Of a DNA stretch of 64,000 nt, positions 13,901 to 26,270 are shown piece after piece; the stretch's first letter is position 1; each line of letters opens with the position of its first letter. Origin of the DNA: Gymnorhina tibicen (lineage: Eukaryota; Chordata; Aves; Passeriformes; Artamidae); assembly GCA_013399875.1 (NCBI GenBank), contig VXAZ01008127.1, positions 554,456 through 618,455 of the forward strand, given 5' to 3'. The notes under the pieces were generated by a model, which was not told the origin of the DNA, did no database searches, and was given only the letters and a program-made list of their open reading frames with translations. Both the position numbers and the translations under genes were made by a program.

Positions 13901-16900
13901 AGTCAGAGTATTTTTGGGTCCGCAGGATGTGTGCATGTACTGCCCTCACAGCTCTCCAGGGTGTGAGCAGAGGAAAGGACTTGGAAGGAAGCAGATAAAT
14001 CCCAGCCCGAGCCACTTGTAGTCCGTATTCCAACAGCAAGAACATTGCCAGCTATGCAAGGGTTGGGCACAGCCCCGTTTCCAGGGCCAGGCCAGCACTC
14101 ACTCACCCCTTGTTGGGGGATTCACCACCTTGTCCCACCTCTCTCCCTCCCACCAATCTCTGGACCCAGAGCATGAACCAGGTTGGAAGTCCAGGAGCTG
14201 CAGGAAGAGGTATCCCAGGGTCAGGAAGATTCTACACACAGTTGGAAGGGTCACCCCGGGATAAACCCAGCACTGGGGGAAGAGGTTTCTCTGTTCTCCC
14301 AAGTGGGGTTGTGCATGATGGCCCTCTGGAGACCCTCCACCTACCCTGCCCCAAGGCATCCAGCCAGGGCAGCCAACTTCTCCCAAACCCAGGGATGCTC
14401 CTGCTGGCAGGCCAGCAAGGACTCATCTCCGGCCACAGCAGCACAGCCAGGGCAGCACTCAAAGCCTGCATGGCTCAGGAAGTGAAGGGATCAGAGAGCT
14501 GGACAGGCCCAAACCCAGATGGGGAGATACAGCCACGTGAATGAAGGAAATGATTCAGAACCTGGAACTGTGAACAGCACAGCCTGCACGCCCTGGGTCT
14601 TCAGCTGGCCTCTCCCGACACGGAGTGGTTGGGGTTTTTTTCCAGGACTCAGACAGGGATTCTTGGAAGCGTATCGGGGCTGGGTGTGTGCACCAGATCC
14701 ACGTGGAGAAAATCTGTTTTCTGATGTCTGGAACATCAGCTGAGCGTTTTTTCCGTTTCGCTCTTTGCAGGCTACACAAGCTGAAGATTAAACAGACACA
14801 TTCCTTGTGTTCATTTATTAAAGGAATAATGTACCTGCACTCTACCAGCAAGCCCTACACCCAGGAGAAGTACTGTGGGTTATAATGGGAACAAACACTC
14901 CTTCCATGGACAAAACACGTCCAAAGGCTTTTCTGGTCCATCAGGACCAATTCTTTGTTGTGATTCCAGTGCTTATTCTCACTGAACTGGTCGAGGTCAG
15001 CCCCCTTGGGAAGGGCTGTTTCCCACCATACCCTGTCAGCACAGGCTCTGCCCTGCTCTGGAGTGTACCTCCCTACCCCCAGCCCCCAGCTCCTGTGCCA
15101 GGCCCCCTTCACCACCCTGTATTTAAGCTCACCTCAGATTAACAAGCTGGCACTACTGGTCTCTTTTTCAGCTTTTCCAGCCCATTTCCTGGGCCCAGGC
15201 TCTGGTTTCTGCCTCTCCACAGAAATGGGATTGCACAGCCTAATTTTCCAGGCTTTAGGTGAAAATGGACCTCCAAGACACCCCTGTGACTTGCACACCA
15301 GCTTGCCCAGTTTGCCTGCTTGACTGTGTGAGGGCAGCAGATGCTTCTTTTGGCTTTGGCTCCTTTTTGACTGTCTGGCAAAGTGCTACAGAAGCACATC
15401 AGACACCTTGGCTGTTTCTGGAAAGGGTCCCCCCCATCACTCTTACCTCCATTAACATCCCACCTCAGTCCTGATCAGCACTTTCCAGCCTTTGTCCTCA
15501 CCCCATCCCTACAGGTTACTTACTTGCCTAAAATCACCTTCTTGTCCTGTTCATCCAACTTGCAGAAGTGAAATAAGTTCACCTTTTCCTCCTGCCTTCG
15601 GTGTGGCCTCCACCAATTTACACTTTGGCTGGGCAAGAAAAAATCAAAGGCAGCGGTGATCCCCAAGCTTTGATCATCTCAGATGCTCCTGCAGGAACTG
15701 TGACAGTCACAAGAGAAGGAGGAGATTGAGGGTGGACAGTCCCAGACATCACTGTGTTTAATTTCACTTCATTAAATTGAAGTGGGATTGAGTCACATCC
15801 ACACAGTCTCTGAGAAATACAATGAGGAAGGTCAGTGGTAGGGTCCAGGCCTTGGACAGCACTGGATGTGGCATGGAGTGAAGCACTCAGGACCATAAAT
15901 CAGTTCCCCACAGGACAACCAGATGGAATTTCTGAATTCGCTCCTGATCTGGCTCTGAATTTGACACACAGGAAGGGCTAGAGCTGCCCACCTGAGAAAT
16001 GAATCTATTCCAGACCAGCCTCAAGCCTGGAGGCAAACACACCTCCCTGCCCCTGTGTCCTCTGGCCATGGACTGGAAACACCACCTAAATTAGTGGGAA
16101 GGGAGTCTGCTTTCCTGTTTGTGCAAGAACTGACTCCTCTGAAGGTTTGCCAGTGGTGGGGCTGGGTTTCAGAAGGATAAAATACTGGTGAGACGAAGGG
16201 AAGCATCAGTGAAGGTGAGCAAGTATTTAGGGTTAAATTTCTCCCCAGATTCATGTGAGGTTTGCATTGTCTGGCTTTCTTAAGCTGTGTGATTTCTTGC
16301 ATTCCTGTGAAAAAAGAAGCCAAATTCATACTCGCTCTACGTCCATTCGTTTCTCTCCTGAAATTGATTTTGCTCCCTCTGAGGGAGGGCTATGGATGTT
16401 TTACCTTTGGCTTCCAGCAGGCTCAGCTTGCTTTGAGCCTGCCTCTGGCTTTGAGCCTGACTTGTAGAGCCTTCCTTTCAGGGGAAAGAAAACAAAATCA
16501 AAATCAGAGCCATCAGATCCACATTTCCAAATGTATCTATTTCCTACCGTATCTTTAGGAAAGAAACACAGTGAATCTTTACACATCTCCCAACAAAAGG
16601 TGCAAAAAAGAATGGTTTGGTGAAGAGGTGGAGAAAGAAATCTGCAAACTTACACCAAGATTGAGCAACAGATGAGATCCTGTCTCTGAAGAAACGACAT
16701 TAGGAATCTGGTGAGGAGACGGAACAGGCTGCTTGTTGGATTTTCTATCTAGGAAGCAGCAGGCTGCCAGACACTCCTGTAAATGGAAGTTCTGGAAGAG
16801 AGAGCACGATCTGTCAAAGGGAAGAAGTGGTGCCAACCAACACCATCGACAGTGGTTGACAGGAGAACCTTCTCTGGACCATTTGTGAATTTCTGTCCAT

Positions 16901-18033
16901 TACAGAGGCTCTTGCAAAATCCCTACGAAATCCCAGCTCAGACTCAGCTATTCCAGAAACAACTGAACCACTTCAGAATAGCAAGCAAACACCCAAACAA
17001 TCCCTCTTGATCCTGGGCCCAGCAAGGGTGGGAGGGTGCTGAGATCCCAGATGTGCTGGGGTGGGTGCAAAGCCCTCTGCTGCAACCCTGGCTCTCCCGG
17101 AATGATCCCTTTCCCGTTGGCCAACCCCAGCACCGGTGTCCCACCGGATCTGCCGTGGGCACTGCTCCTGTCCAGCAGGAGGACTGCTGCCCTCCTGGCT
17201 CTGCAGTCTTGAGACGGCCCCAGGCTTTGCTAAAGAAAGTGGTTTCGCTCCTGTTGAGCCGTAACAGTGGGAAGAGGACAACACCTGGAGACACAGACCA
17301 GAGACATGCACACTTCTGGGGTGGCAGGTGTGTGAGTGCCTGTACATTTTCCAAAAGGGGTATGGGTTTTGCAGGAGGCTGCCCTGCTTTTGAGCTCTCT
17401 GCTCTGAAAGAACTCCTAAAAGAAAGTTGTCATTCGGTTATGTGACATTGTTACAAGTAAACAACTGCTGCTTAGAAATCAGCTCCAGTCCATCTGCAAA
17501 AGCCTGAAAAATGCCAAATTCATGATTCCAGGAGAATATTATGTCTCAGGGCTCGCACCATCTGATGCAGTAGCAGATCTGCACTCATTTTCCAGCAAAT
17601 TATGTTTAATTCTGGCCTCTTAGAGCCAGATTGCTTAGCCCTGAAGCAGGAAGTTTAATACCCCTTTCAGAACACCATTAGCATTAACTATTTTTACTGC
17701 ATATTCCTGTTATTCATGTAAGTGGATCCCCTTTGGGCCTGGCTCCAGGCAGCCCCTGAGCATTCGCTCAAGCGAGCTCGGTGCGCTCCAAGCCGCGGCA
17801 AAGAGCTGCTCCCAAAATTCCTGCGAGCGATGCTCACTTAGCACGAGCTCCACAGCTGGACTGGTTGGCTTCCCTGAACACAGACCCACGGGCACGGGGC
17901 ACAGCCTCGGGGTGTGGCTGCACAGAGCTCCTGGGGCTGCTGAGCTGGAGGAGAGCGGAGCAGGTGCCGGCATCGGCAGAGGGGAACTGAGCGTGGCCAG
18001 GAGGACACACCTGCCATGGCAGCTCTGCTGACC
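10946..18033. other. Noncoding sequence between CR1 copies
   Basis: No recognised gene. Two short patches are relatively CpG-rich, at about 13420-13510 and 17755-17990, the second directly left of the CR1 at 18034. Open frames up to about 144 codons look like chance. Nothing else stands out. Confidence 0.7.
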
Positions 18034-18480
18034 CACAGAACCACAGAATCACAGGATGAACCAGGTTGGAAAAGACCTTTGAGATCATCGAGTCCAACCT
18101 ATGGCCTAACACCACCTCACCAACCAAACCACGGCACTGAGTGCCACGTCCAGGCTTTTCTTAAACACATCCAGGGACGGTGGCTCCATCCCCTCCCTGG
18201 GCAGACGATTCCAGTGCCCAATCACTCTTTCTGTGAAGAGTTTTTTCCTGAGGTCTGAGCTAAACCTCTCCTGGCACAGCTTGAGGCTGTGTCCTCTCAT
18301 TCTGTCAGTGGGTGCCTGGGAGAAGGGACCGACCCCCACCTGGCTACACCCTCCTGTCAGTTGTAGGAGAGTGATGAGGTCTCCCCTGAGCCTCCTTTTT
18401 TCCAGGCTAAACAACCCCAGCTCCCTCAGCTTGTGTTCCAGGCCCTTCACCAGCCTTGTTGCCCTTCCCTGGACCCAGGG
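18034..18480 (-). mobile_element. CR1 LINE, 5'-truncated 3' end
   Basis: A well-preserved copy. It begins ACAGAACCACAGAATCACAG, then GGTTGGAAAAGACCTTTGAG and ATCATCGAGTCCAACC, and continues through the CTAAACCTCTCCTGGCACAG, GGTCTCCCCTGAGCCTCC and CCAGGCTAAACAACCCCAGC blocks to CTTCACCAGCCTTGTTGCCC. Orientation is minus. The good match to the young avian CR1 type is one of the best signs that the host is a bird. Confidence 0.95.
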
Positions 18481-21400
18481 CAGATCACCACGTCCTGACA
18501 CCCTGCAGCCCACCCAGCCCTGCTCCACCCTAAACACTGCTCTGGGAGAGTGAAACCCTCTCTGATTGGGGTTTTTGTTGTTGTTGTTGCAGGGCAGCTC
18601 GCCAGCCTCCCTGTAATCACTTCAGAAGTGCAAAACAGCCTGATCTACATCTCTGGTTCACACCTAGTTTTTCAATGATATTTTTGGAGTGAGCCAGATT
18701 CTTAATTGGAAGGGATGTTACCTGGTGCCTCTGCAGTGAGGATCAGTGCTGATGCTTCCTCTCACCATGTTCTCCCATTTGTTTTGCATTCAAAGCGATC
18801 CTAAAACCTACACTTGAGACAGAAAAATCTTCTCCCAGGAAGAGCCTTTCAGTGTGATAATGGCATTTTTCCTCATGTGCTGTGAATGTCATTGCTGCAA
18901 CGTTCCCTTTTAGCACTCTGGGCTGTAGCTCTGTATTAGGCCAACAAAAATAGTAAGTCCTAAAATGAAAACCTCCAGATGATCTTGGCAGAAGCAGCAC
19001 GGCCATCACAAATGGAAATCACATTTGATACTCCACAATGGCAGGAAACTCACCTGGTTTTATTTAGTCTCCACGCAGCTATGTGCTATTGGCACTTCTC
19101 CAGAGTATCTTTTGAGAGGGACTTTTTTTTAAACTCTCAGTTTGAGTCTGTCTTTCCTTATCTAGAACAGCCCTCATGTTTGATTTTCACTGAGGCCCTG
19201 TGCTGATTTTTTTTGTTTGCCTACTGTAAAAAGGTATAAGGCAGCTCAGCAATTCATGCATTTACAGCTCGGTTCCCACAACAAGGTGCTTAAAATAAAG
19301 AAATTGGCTCCGGGTAATTGCTTGATACGAGAAAGATTATACAGGCAATGAACATCTGTATCACAGCTACAGTTGATGGCTCTGAGTGCTGTATCATGTG
19401 CCAGGAGTTCCCTGCCAAAAAAAATACTCAAAAAAAAAAAATTTTCCAGCCCAGCATATGCTTATATAAGATTTATCCAGTATGCAAAGAAGCTCATAAA
19501 AAAAAAAGAAAAAAGAAAAAAGAAATAAATAAATGAAAGGAAAAAGACAAGAGTGTTGAAATAACACAGGAAATTATGCAACTGATACCTGAGCCTGAGC
19601 ATTGCAGATCCTATCCGGAAACCTCCCTATCTCACAAAGCTTTGGTAAAATAAAACAAGTTATCCTTCTTTTTGAAACTGAACTTGTTGATACAGAGTCA
19701 GACAGAGGTTTTGCATCAACGTGGTCACTGCAGGTCAGAGCAGCAGCAACACGGCCAAGTTTTGTGTCATCCCCAGCACCTGGGCAGGGTGACTCCCCCC
19801 TTGCCCTCCTATTGCACGGGAACCTCCAGGGCTCAGCACATGCCCGAGGGGCACATGGACATTGGCTGATCCTTTGCACGGGCTCCAGTCGTCTCTGTGG
19901 CTCTTAGCATGCAAGCTGCACGGATTAAAGGGAATGGGGAAACGAGTTTGGAATAAAATCAGCTGTGAATTTTTGCCAGAAATTTAAGCTGACCCACGGA
20001 AAACTCATTTCTGAGATAAGTTCAAGAACATTTCCCACCTTATTATCTCCGTGTTTGCGTTTGACACAGAGGGTCACATCCCCTTCTTCTCCAGGAGCTT
20101 CGGCTTTGGGGGCTCTGTAATCCCCACTCACCTGTAACCCCCAGTTCACCTGGGACTCCCAGAAATTCACTTGGGAACCCGAGGCAGAGTGCAGAGGCCA
20201 TCACCCCCACCGGTGAACAGGTGAGGGTTACGTGAGCTGCACTTCACTGCTCGGCACACAAGGGAGCCTGGCCGGGACTTGCCCGGGCACAGCACCGGGA
20301 GCTCAACACCGCGTCTTCAGACTTGCCATGGGAGATCCCCTTCCCACCCAGCAAAGAGGGAGGAAAAGTTCTCAGGCTCCCTTGTCCTCAGGGGGGGCTG
20401 CTGACCAGAGAAGCTCTTGTTCTGTTTTGTTTCGGTGAAGAGCTCACCCATCCCGTGACCAACCACGCCTGCTAACGGTTTGTGTCTGCACTAAGGCTCT
20501 GGACACCAACAGCAGTGTAGAAGGAAGAGAGAAGCACCAGATATCTCAATCTTGCCAACCAGTTGTGTAGTGAGGGCAAGGGAAGGCAAAGACAGGACAG
20601 GACCAGAACAGTCTCCTTGGCCCGAGTGAAACACTTGCACGTGTCTCCTGGAAGAAGACAACTGCCTGCAAAGTGCTTTGATGGGAGCCCTCCAGTAGCA
20701 CGGTGTGAAGAAACATTACAGGCTTGCCCTGGAACAGTTTCATTTGGAGTTCAGTGGAGCTGATGGGAGTTTCCTTACCAGCTTCAACAAGCCAGAAGCT
20801 CACCATATTCTTGTTTAACCTCTAGGAAACCATACGTTCAGGGGGTCGCATGCCCCTGCCTTCACCTTGGTCTCTCCCTGCTCCCATGCTACCCACCTCA
20901 CCCTTAGGTTGTCCTCTCCCACTGGTCCAAAACCGCAGCCCACTTTCTTCCTTGCAGCACAGCTGCCTCCCCATCAGCCCCACTGGTGAGCACATTCCCA
21001 GAGCCTGGAGAGATACGCTTCTCCTCTTGGGCTGCAGAGCCCCAGAACTGCCTAAAACCAAATTAATAGCTTAATGTCAGGGGAGAGAAACACGTCGCCA
21101 CCGCTGCCTTCCCAGGCCCAAACCCACAGCACCTCATAAACAGCCCCACTGTGGGATCTGGCCATGCCCTTTGGCCCAGTGGGACCTGAGCCCTGTGATC
21201 ATGAAGGAGCCCTTTGTACCTCTGAAATGCTGTGAGCCTGTGAAACAAAGTTCCAACAGTCCCAAACTCCTTGGTGCCCCAGAAAGTGAGTGAGCGGAGG
21301 GGCTGGGAGAGCTCCTGAGCACATCTCAGTGGGCAGAAGGAGGACTATCTAATCAGATGTGGATGGAGAACAAATAAAAAACAGCTGCTTCTCACCAGAT

Positions 21401-24400
21401 CTTCTCCCACTGGAAAAAAAAATGCAAACACATACAAGAACAAGGGAAGAGGCACTGATGAGCTGTTATCTGAATTTATTGCCATCATCTGACCCACAGT
21501 GGGGTCTACTTTTTTTTCTTCCTTTAATTTATAATCCAGTTTCTCATCACGTCATGACATCACCCAGGGAGTTAGATTTCACAAACATGCACACACATCT
21601 CGCTGGAAACAGGATGAACCCCCGGGCCACCCTGGGCTCTGTGCAGCATCACCCCAGCAGCACTCCCCAGGCACCCTCTCTTCCAAGACACTTGGTGTGG
21701 CCACGACAGAGCCACCCACCTTTCAAGCTCTGAAGGCAGCTTGGAGGGGATTTTTGTACCTCTCCAGTCTAAGGCAGCATTCACCCTCACTGCACTTTCC
21801 TTCCAAGGGTGCCAGATAGCTCTGCACTCCAGAATGATTTATGCTGTTTTCTTTTGGCAGTACAATAAATCAAATCCTTCAGAGACTGGGTGGAACCAGA
21901 ACTGCCTCCTCCAGCACTCAATCCAGGCTCAGGCTGGAGAAGCCAGCGGTCAGCATGTCCTGACCAACACATTCCCTGGTCCGGCATTGGCCCAAGAGCA
22001 GCAGTGCCCATGTGGATGGCCCAGGAGGGAGCTCTTGGCTTTCCTAAACCTAACATTGGAATGAGAGAGCTGCCATTCATTTGTCTAAATTCTCTGATAT
22101 TTGGCTGCCTGCAGCTTCCCTCGGTGAGAAATCAGAAGTGCCCCTCTTCACCGTGATCCCAGCTGAAAGGTCAGGGCCAGATGAGCATGGGGTTTAACTT
22201 CCCTCTGCTTTCAGAGGTGGCAAGACAAGCTGCAGCTCAGGGAGGGCACAGGGAAGTGCAGAACACTGTCAGCATGGGCATTTAGCTCCAAACTGCTTTT
22301 TAAACCAGTTCAGCCAAACCAGTGTGAGACTGGATAGAAACCAGCCTTGAGACCAGCAGCAATAATGCACGGGCAGGTATTCTGTGGATTCACTAGGAAG
22401 GATTCAGGCTGCTTTCCCAACAGCTTGCCTTAGCTTGATTACCTGTAAAGCACTTTCAAATTAATGGAATGTGAAATGGGACAAAAATGAACTTCCCTAG
22501 GATGTGAAGGCAGGGAGAGAAACACAGCATCTCCCAACGGGCTCACCTTTCCTTCAGCACAGACATGGCCAAGCAGGGCTTGTCCTGGGGCTGGACACCA
22601 GCAGGGCCAGCTGGACAGCCCCATACAAGTCAACATTTAGTTGCCCCATCCTTTTCTGTGCACCCAGCCTAAAATCCACCTACCCAACTGCTCAGCTCCA
22701 GACTGATGTTCTCACGAACCCCCAGGTTCTCCGCAGCAGATTTAACACAGGAGCTCTGTGATCATCTCCTGGAAGAGCAGGAGCAGCTTCCTCCAGCCCG
22801 TCTGCTGGTTGGGATAATTCTTTCTTTGACTGATGATCAAGAAGCTATTATGTCCTGAGAGGGGAGTGATTTGTTCTATAATGCTCATAGCATTGCTTCA
22901 GTGCTTGGCAATCCTGTCTTGTTATCACTGGTGGAGAATTTTACAGGCCACTGACAGACCTTCAAACGCAGCCATTGCTGTGTGGAAAATCCAATTTGCT
23001 TTGGAAGTCTCCTGACACAAGGCCTTGTCTTCATGGTCCCTTGGCAAACCATTTCCAGCACATGCATTAGTTCATGACCCTGTGATTTAACGGACATCAT
23101 TAAATTTTAGCAGAAGAATCCATCACTTTGAAGGAACCCCTAACAAGTGTGTGACCTAAAAGTGAGACCTAATATCCTGGCATCTTCGCACAAAGGGCTC
23201 CTTTTCTCTTAACATTTGGCTTATCTCCACGCCACTCCCAGGTCAAGTTCAGCAGTGAGCCCTGGTCGTCAATGCACCATTGAGCTGCTCCAGGAAAAGC
23301 AAATCGCATCAAAGCAAAAAATGTAAATGTGCATTTCTTCGCAGCATCCCCCCACTGCCAAACAGATAACAAGTTTATGTAGGCACGGGAAAAAAAATCC
23401 CCATTTGAATAGTAATTGTTTGCTTATAAATTAACCCACAGAACTGTGCCACATGCCGTAAAACAATTTTACATTACATGGGCTTAAACGGTGGGGCTGG
23501 TATAATAAACTCTATGTTGAGTCACCAAATTCCTCGCATTCTTTGACTTCCCATTATGTCTCAAATGTCAGATATTTCACTGGGGTAACAAGCAGTAGCA
23601 AGGGCTGGGGGTTTGCGTGGGTTTTAATTGCAAAAGCAACATTCTCACAGAGAAGGACAGACAAGGTTCACAACCCCACTCTGTGGCTTGGGCAGATTGG
23701 AGGAGCTTCAAAGACTCCTTGTCTCCCCACTGGGTTGTTTTGGGGTTTAAGGCCCCTCCAGCCTGGCTGAGGGTCTCAAAGCTGTACAGCACCCCCAGCC
23801 CTGGGTCATGGAGCCTCTGCAGGCTGCTGCCTTCTCATGAAAAATGTCTGTGAGAGTGGGGCTGCAGCCTGGGGAGGCTCCTGGCTTTGGGCAAACCATC
23901 GGATTGCTGCAGTAGCCTCGCAGCTACTCTCCATTCCAATCGCATTGTCAAAGGCAAAGTAAGTCTTTATCACCTGGAGATTGTTCAGTAAAATCTAGGC
24001 TTTATTTATTACAAAACCTCAGTGTTTAAAGATTTTAAGATCTTGTGGATTCTCCTTTTCCTTTGTATTGTGGTGCAGAGGAAGCCAGACCTTACTTAGA
24101 GAGCATTTATGCTCCCCGTGCTTTTGGCTGGTGCTCTGTCTCCAGAGAGCATCAGTGAAGGTGCTGCACCTTCTCCATGGAGCCAACACCAACCTGTAGG
24201 CGATTTTAACAAAACCTTTCTCCCAAAAACGCAAGTGAGGCTCCGACTTTGTCCACGTCCTTAAGCCTGGATCCTTCATGGAGGCAGCTGGCAGAAGCTC
24301 AGGAAAAAGACAGGAGCCCGGAAATACACTGTGATGTTCCAAAACACATGCATGTGCCTGGATTAGGAGAGGAATTGCCCAGGGCCAACAAAAAGAGCTG

Positions 24401-26185
24401 AATTTCCCTTCCCTCAGTCTGGAACACAGGTTTGGCTGCTGTTTAACACTGGTCCAGGGGTGAAGCAGAGCTCAAGGCCATGGCAGATGTGCAGGTTTGT
24501 CTCTTGCAAGGGCAGCGAGAGCACAGGCAGCCCTGGCCCCATGACACAGCTCCACTCCCAGCTCTGGAGGAGCCCAGCAGCCTGGGGAGCACCTGTGAGA
24601 CTTTTCCTCTCAACCACGTGGCCCCGTGCCCGCAGTTTTCCAACGCTGACAGAAAGAGGCTGAGGATGAAAAGCACGCTGGGTGGTTATGGCCAGAACCA
24701 AGCCATTCCTCCTGGGATCTCTCCAGCGTGAGCCCACTGTGCTCATCCAGGCAGGCTGTGCTTCAGCCCATCTGGCAGGAGCTGGGCTGAGGAGGGAAGG
24801 GACCTGGCATCCTGCAGCCACAGAAAATTTTAAAAATGTTGGGAGGGTCAGGCTACCGTGATTCACTTTTTCTCTCTACCTCCTGTCTCGTGCAAACAGG
24901 GTTGGGAGAAAGGGAGGGAGGCCCCACTGTCGCTCACCCCCATGGCAGGAGCATCCAGAGCTGAGCAAGCCCTGTGCCCCACACTGATTTCAACAAGCCT
25001 GGAGAAAACACAAAGGAAGCACAAGGATTTATCATCTATGGTCTCTTCCCAACTATAACCAACAGAAAACATCTGCAGGGGGAAGGAACCGCTCGTTTAC
25101 TATCTGAAATGTCAGTGAAACCCAAGAGAAAAGGAACCAAATGTAGCAATTACCCAGAGCTCCTCTAGCCCCCTGCAATAATCAAATATAGCTAATTTGC
25201 ACTGACTCCTTTTTGTGCTGACTCCAGGCATGGAACAAAAAGATCACAAAGGAAAATCACCCCCGATCCTCCAGTCTTTCTCAAAAATTGGGAGCTGAGG
25301 CTAACTAACCCCTAGGAGGAAAACACACAGCCAGAAGGGCGGGAGCTTTAAAAAACTTAATCCCTTCAGACAAACGTGAAATGCTTGTGTTTCAGCTGGA
25401 GCATGAACCAGAGATGATTCTCAGCAATCCCTGATTTAATAACAGCGAGGGCTGGGTGCAGTGGATGCAGCTTTCCCCCCTCCTTCTACCTGAATCCATC
25501 TCCAGCTTTTGAGGCTGATTTGGGGCTGGCCGTGGCACCATTAACTCAAACCTAAACAGCCTGCTCCCATCACCGACAGGGAGCCACGGGGTCAACTGGA
25601 AACCAGAGAAAATCTGTTTAGTCATTTCTGAAGGCAAAGCAAACCCTGATGATATCACTTACCCGTGCAGACACTCAGTCGGCAGTTTGCTGCCAGAGCA
25701 CCTGGTCCTGCTGCCTCAAAACGCTGTGAGGGAGCCCCTTACACTTTATTAACCAAACTCACGGGTTTCTTTCTGGAAAAGAAAGAAGTGAAGGTGATGT
25801 GCAGGGCCGTGGGTGCAAGTGGGACCACCTGACACCGAGCTCAGCCCCAGCATGGTGGGGCTCCATGGGGGGAGATGCTCCCACCCATCCCAAGCAGAAT
25901 CCCCCACTGATCGGGGGTTTTGTGGTGGAGGAACAGCCTCATCCTCCAGCTGCCTCTTACAAAGGCTGGAGAGCTTCCCCCAGCTCCCTGACCAGCAAAT
26001 AAACCACTCTGAAGCGAAGATGTTCTCTGCTCAAGGCAAGGAGCAGGAGCTGAGGCCACCAGTGTGGGACCTGCCACCACACCCAGCCCCGAGATTGCTC
26101 CTGCAGGGCTGAGCTGGGCTGAGCTCCTGGGGCACGGCCAGCACCACCACGCTGGAGCTTTAGCAGTAAATAAACAGGATAAACA
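18481..26185. other. Noncoding sequence
   Basis: No recognised gene or avian-type CR1 in this stretch. It holds the A-rich repeat at 19498-19535. Open frames up to 150 codons (24866-24414 minus) resemble nothing known. Confidence 0.7.
19498..19535. repeat. A-rich simple repeat (AAAAAAG and AAAT units)
   Basis: A-runs broken by single G residues, then AAATAAATAAATG. It looks like low-complexity DNA. No SINE or LINE body is seen beside it. Confidence 0.85.
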
Positions 26186-26270
26186 GAGGGAAAGGGAGGC
26201 TCAGAGAGAGGAAACAACTTGTCCCTGAGTCACCGGCGGCTAGAAACAGATTGCAGGTCTCCTCCTCCAG
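26186..26270 (+). mobile_element. Probable MIR/CORE-SINE relic
   Basis: The order GGGAGGCTCAGAGAGAGGAA, ACAACTTGTCCCTGAGTCAC, GGCTAGAAACAGATTGCAG, GTCTCC follows the MIR pattern GAGGCTCAGAGAGGTTAAGT, AACTTGCCCAAGGTCACACA, GCTAGTAAGTGGCAGAGC, CCAGGTCTCC, as recalled from memory. It is old and diverged. A chance match cannot be fully excluded without alignment. Confidence 0.5.

Noticed and set aside
15768..15787. Short inverted repeat CACTTCA-TTAAAT-TGAAGTG as a possible structured RNA
   Set aside because: Seven-base arms in A/T-rich sequence are expected by chance in 64 kb, and nothing else marks an RNA gene.
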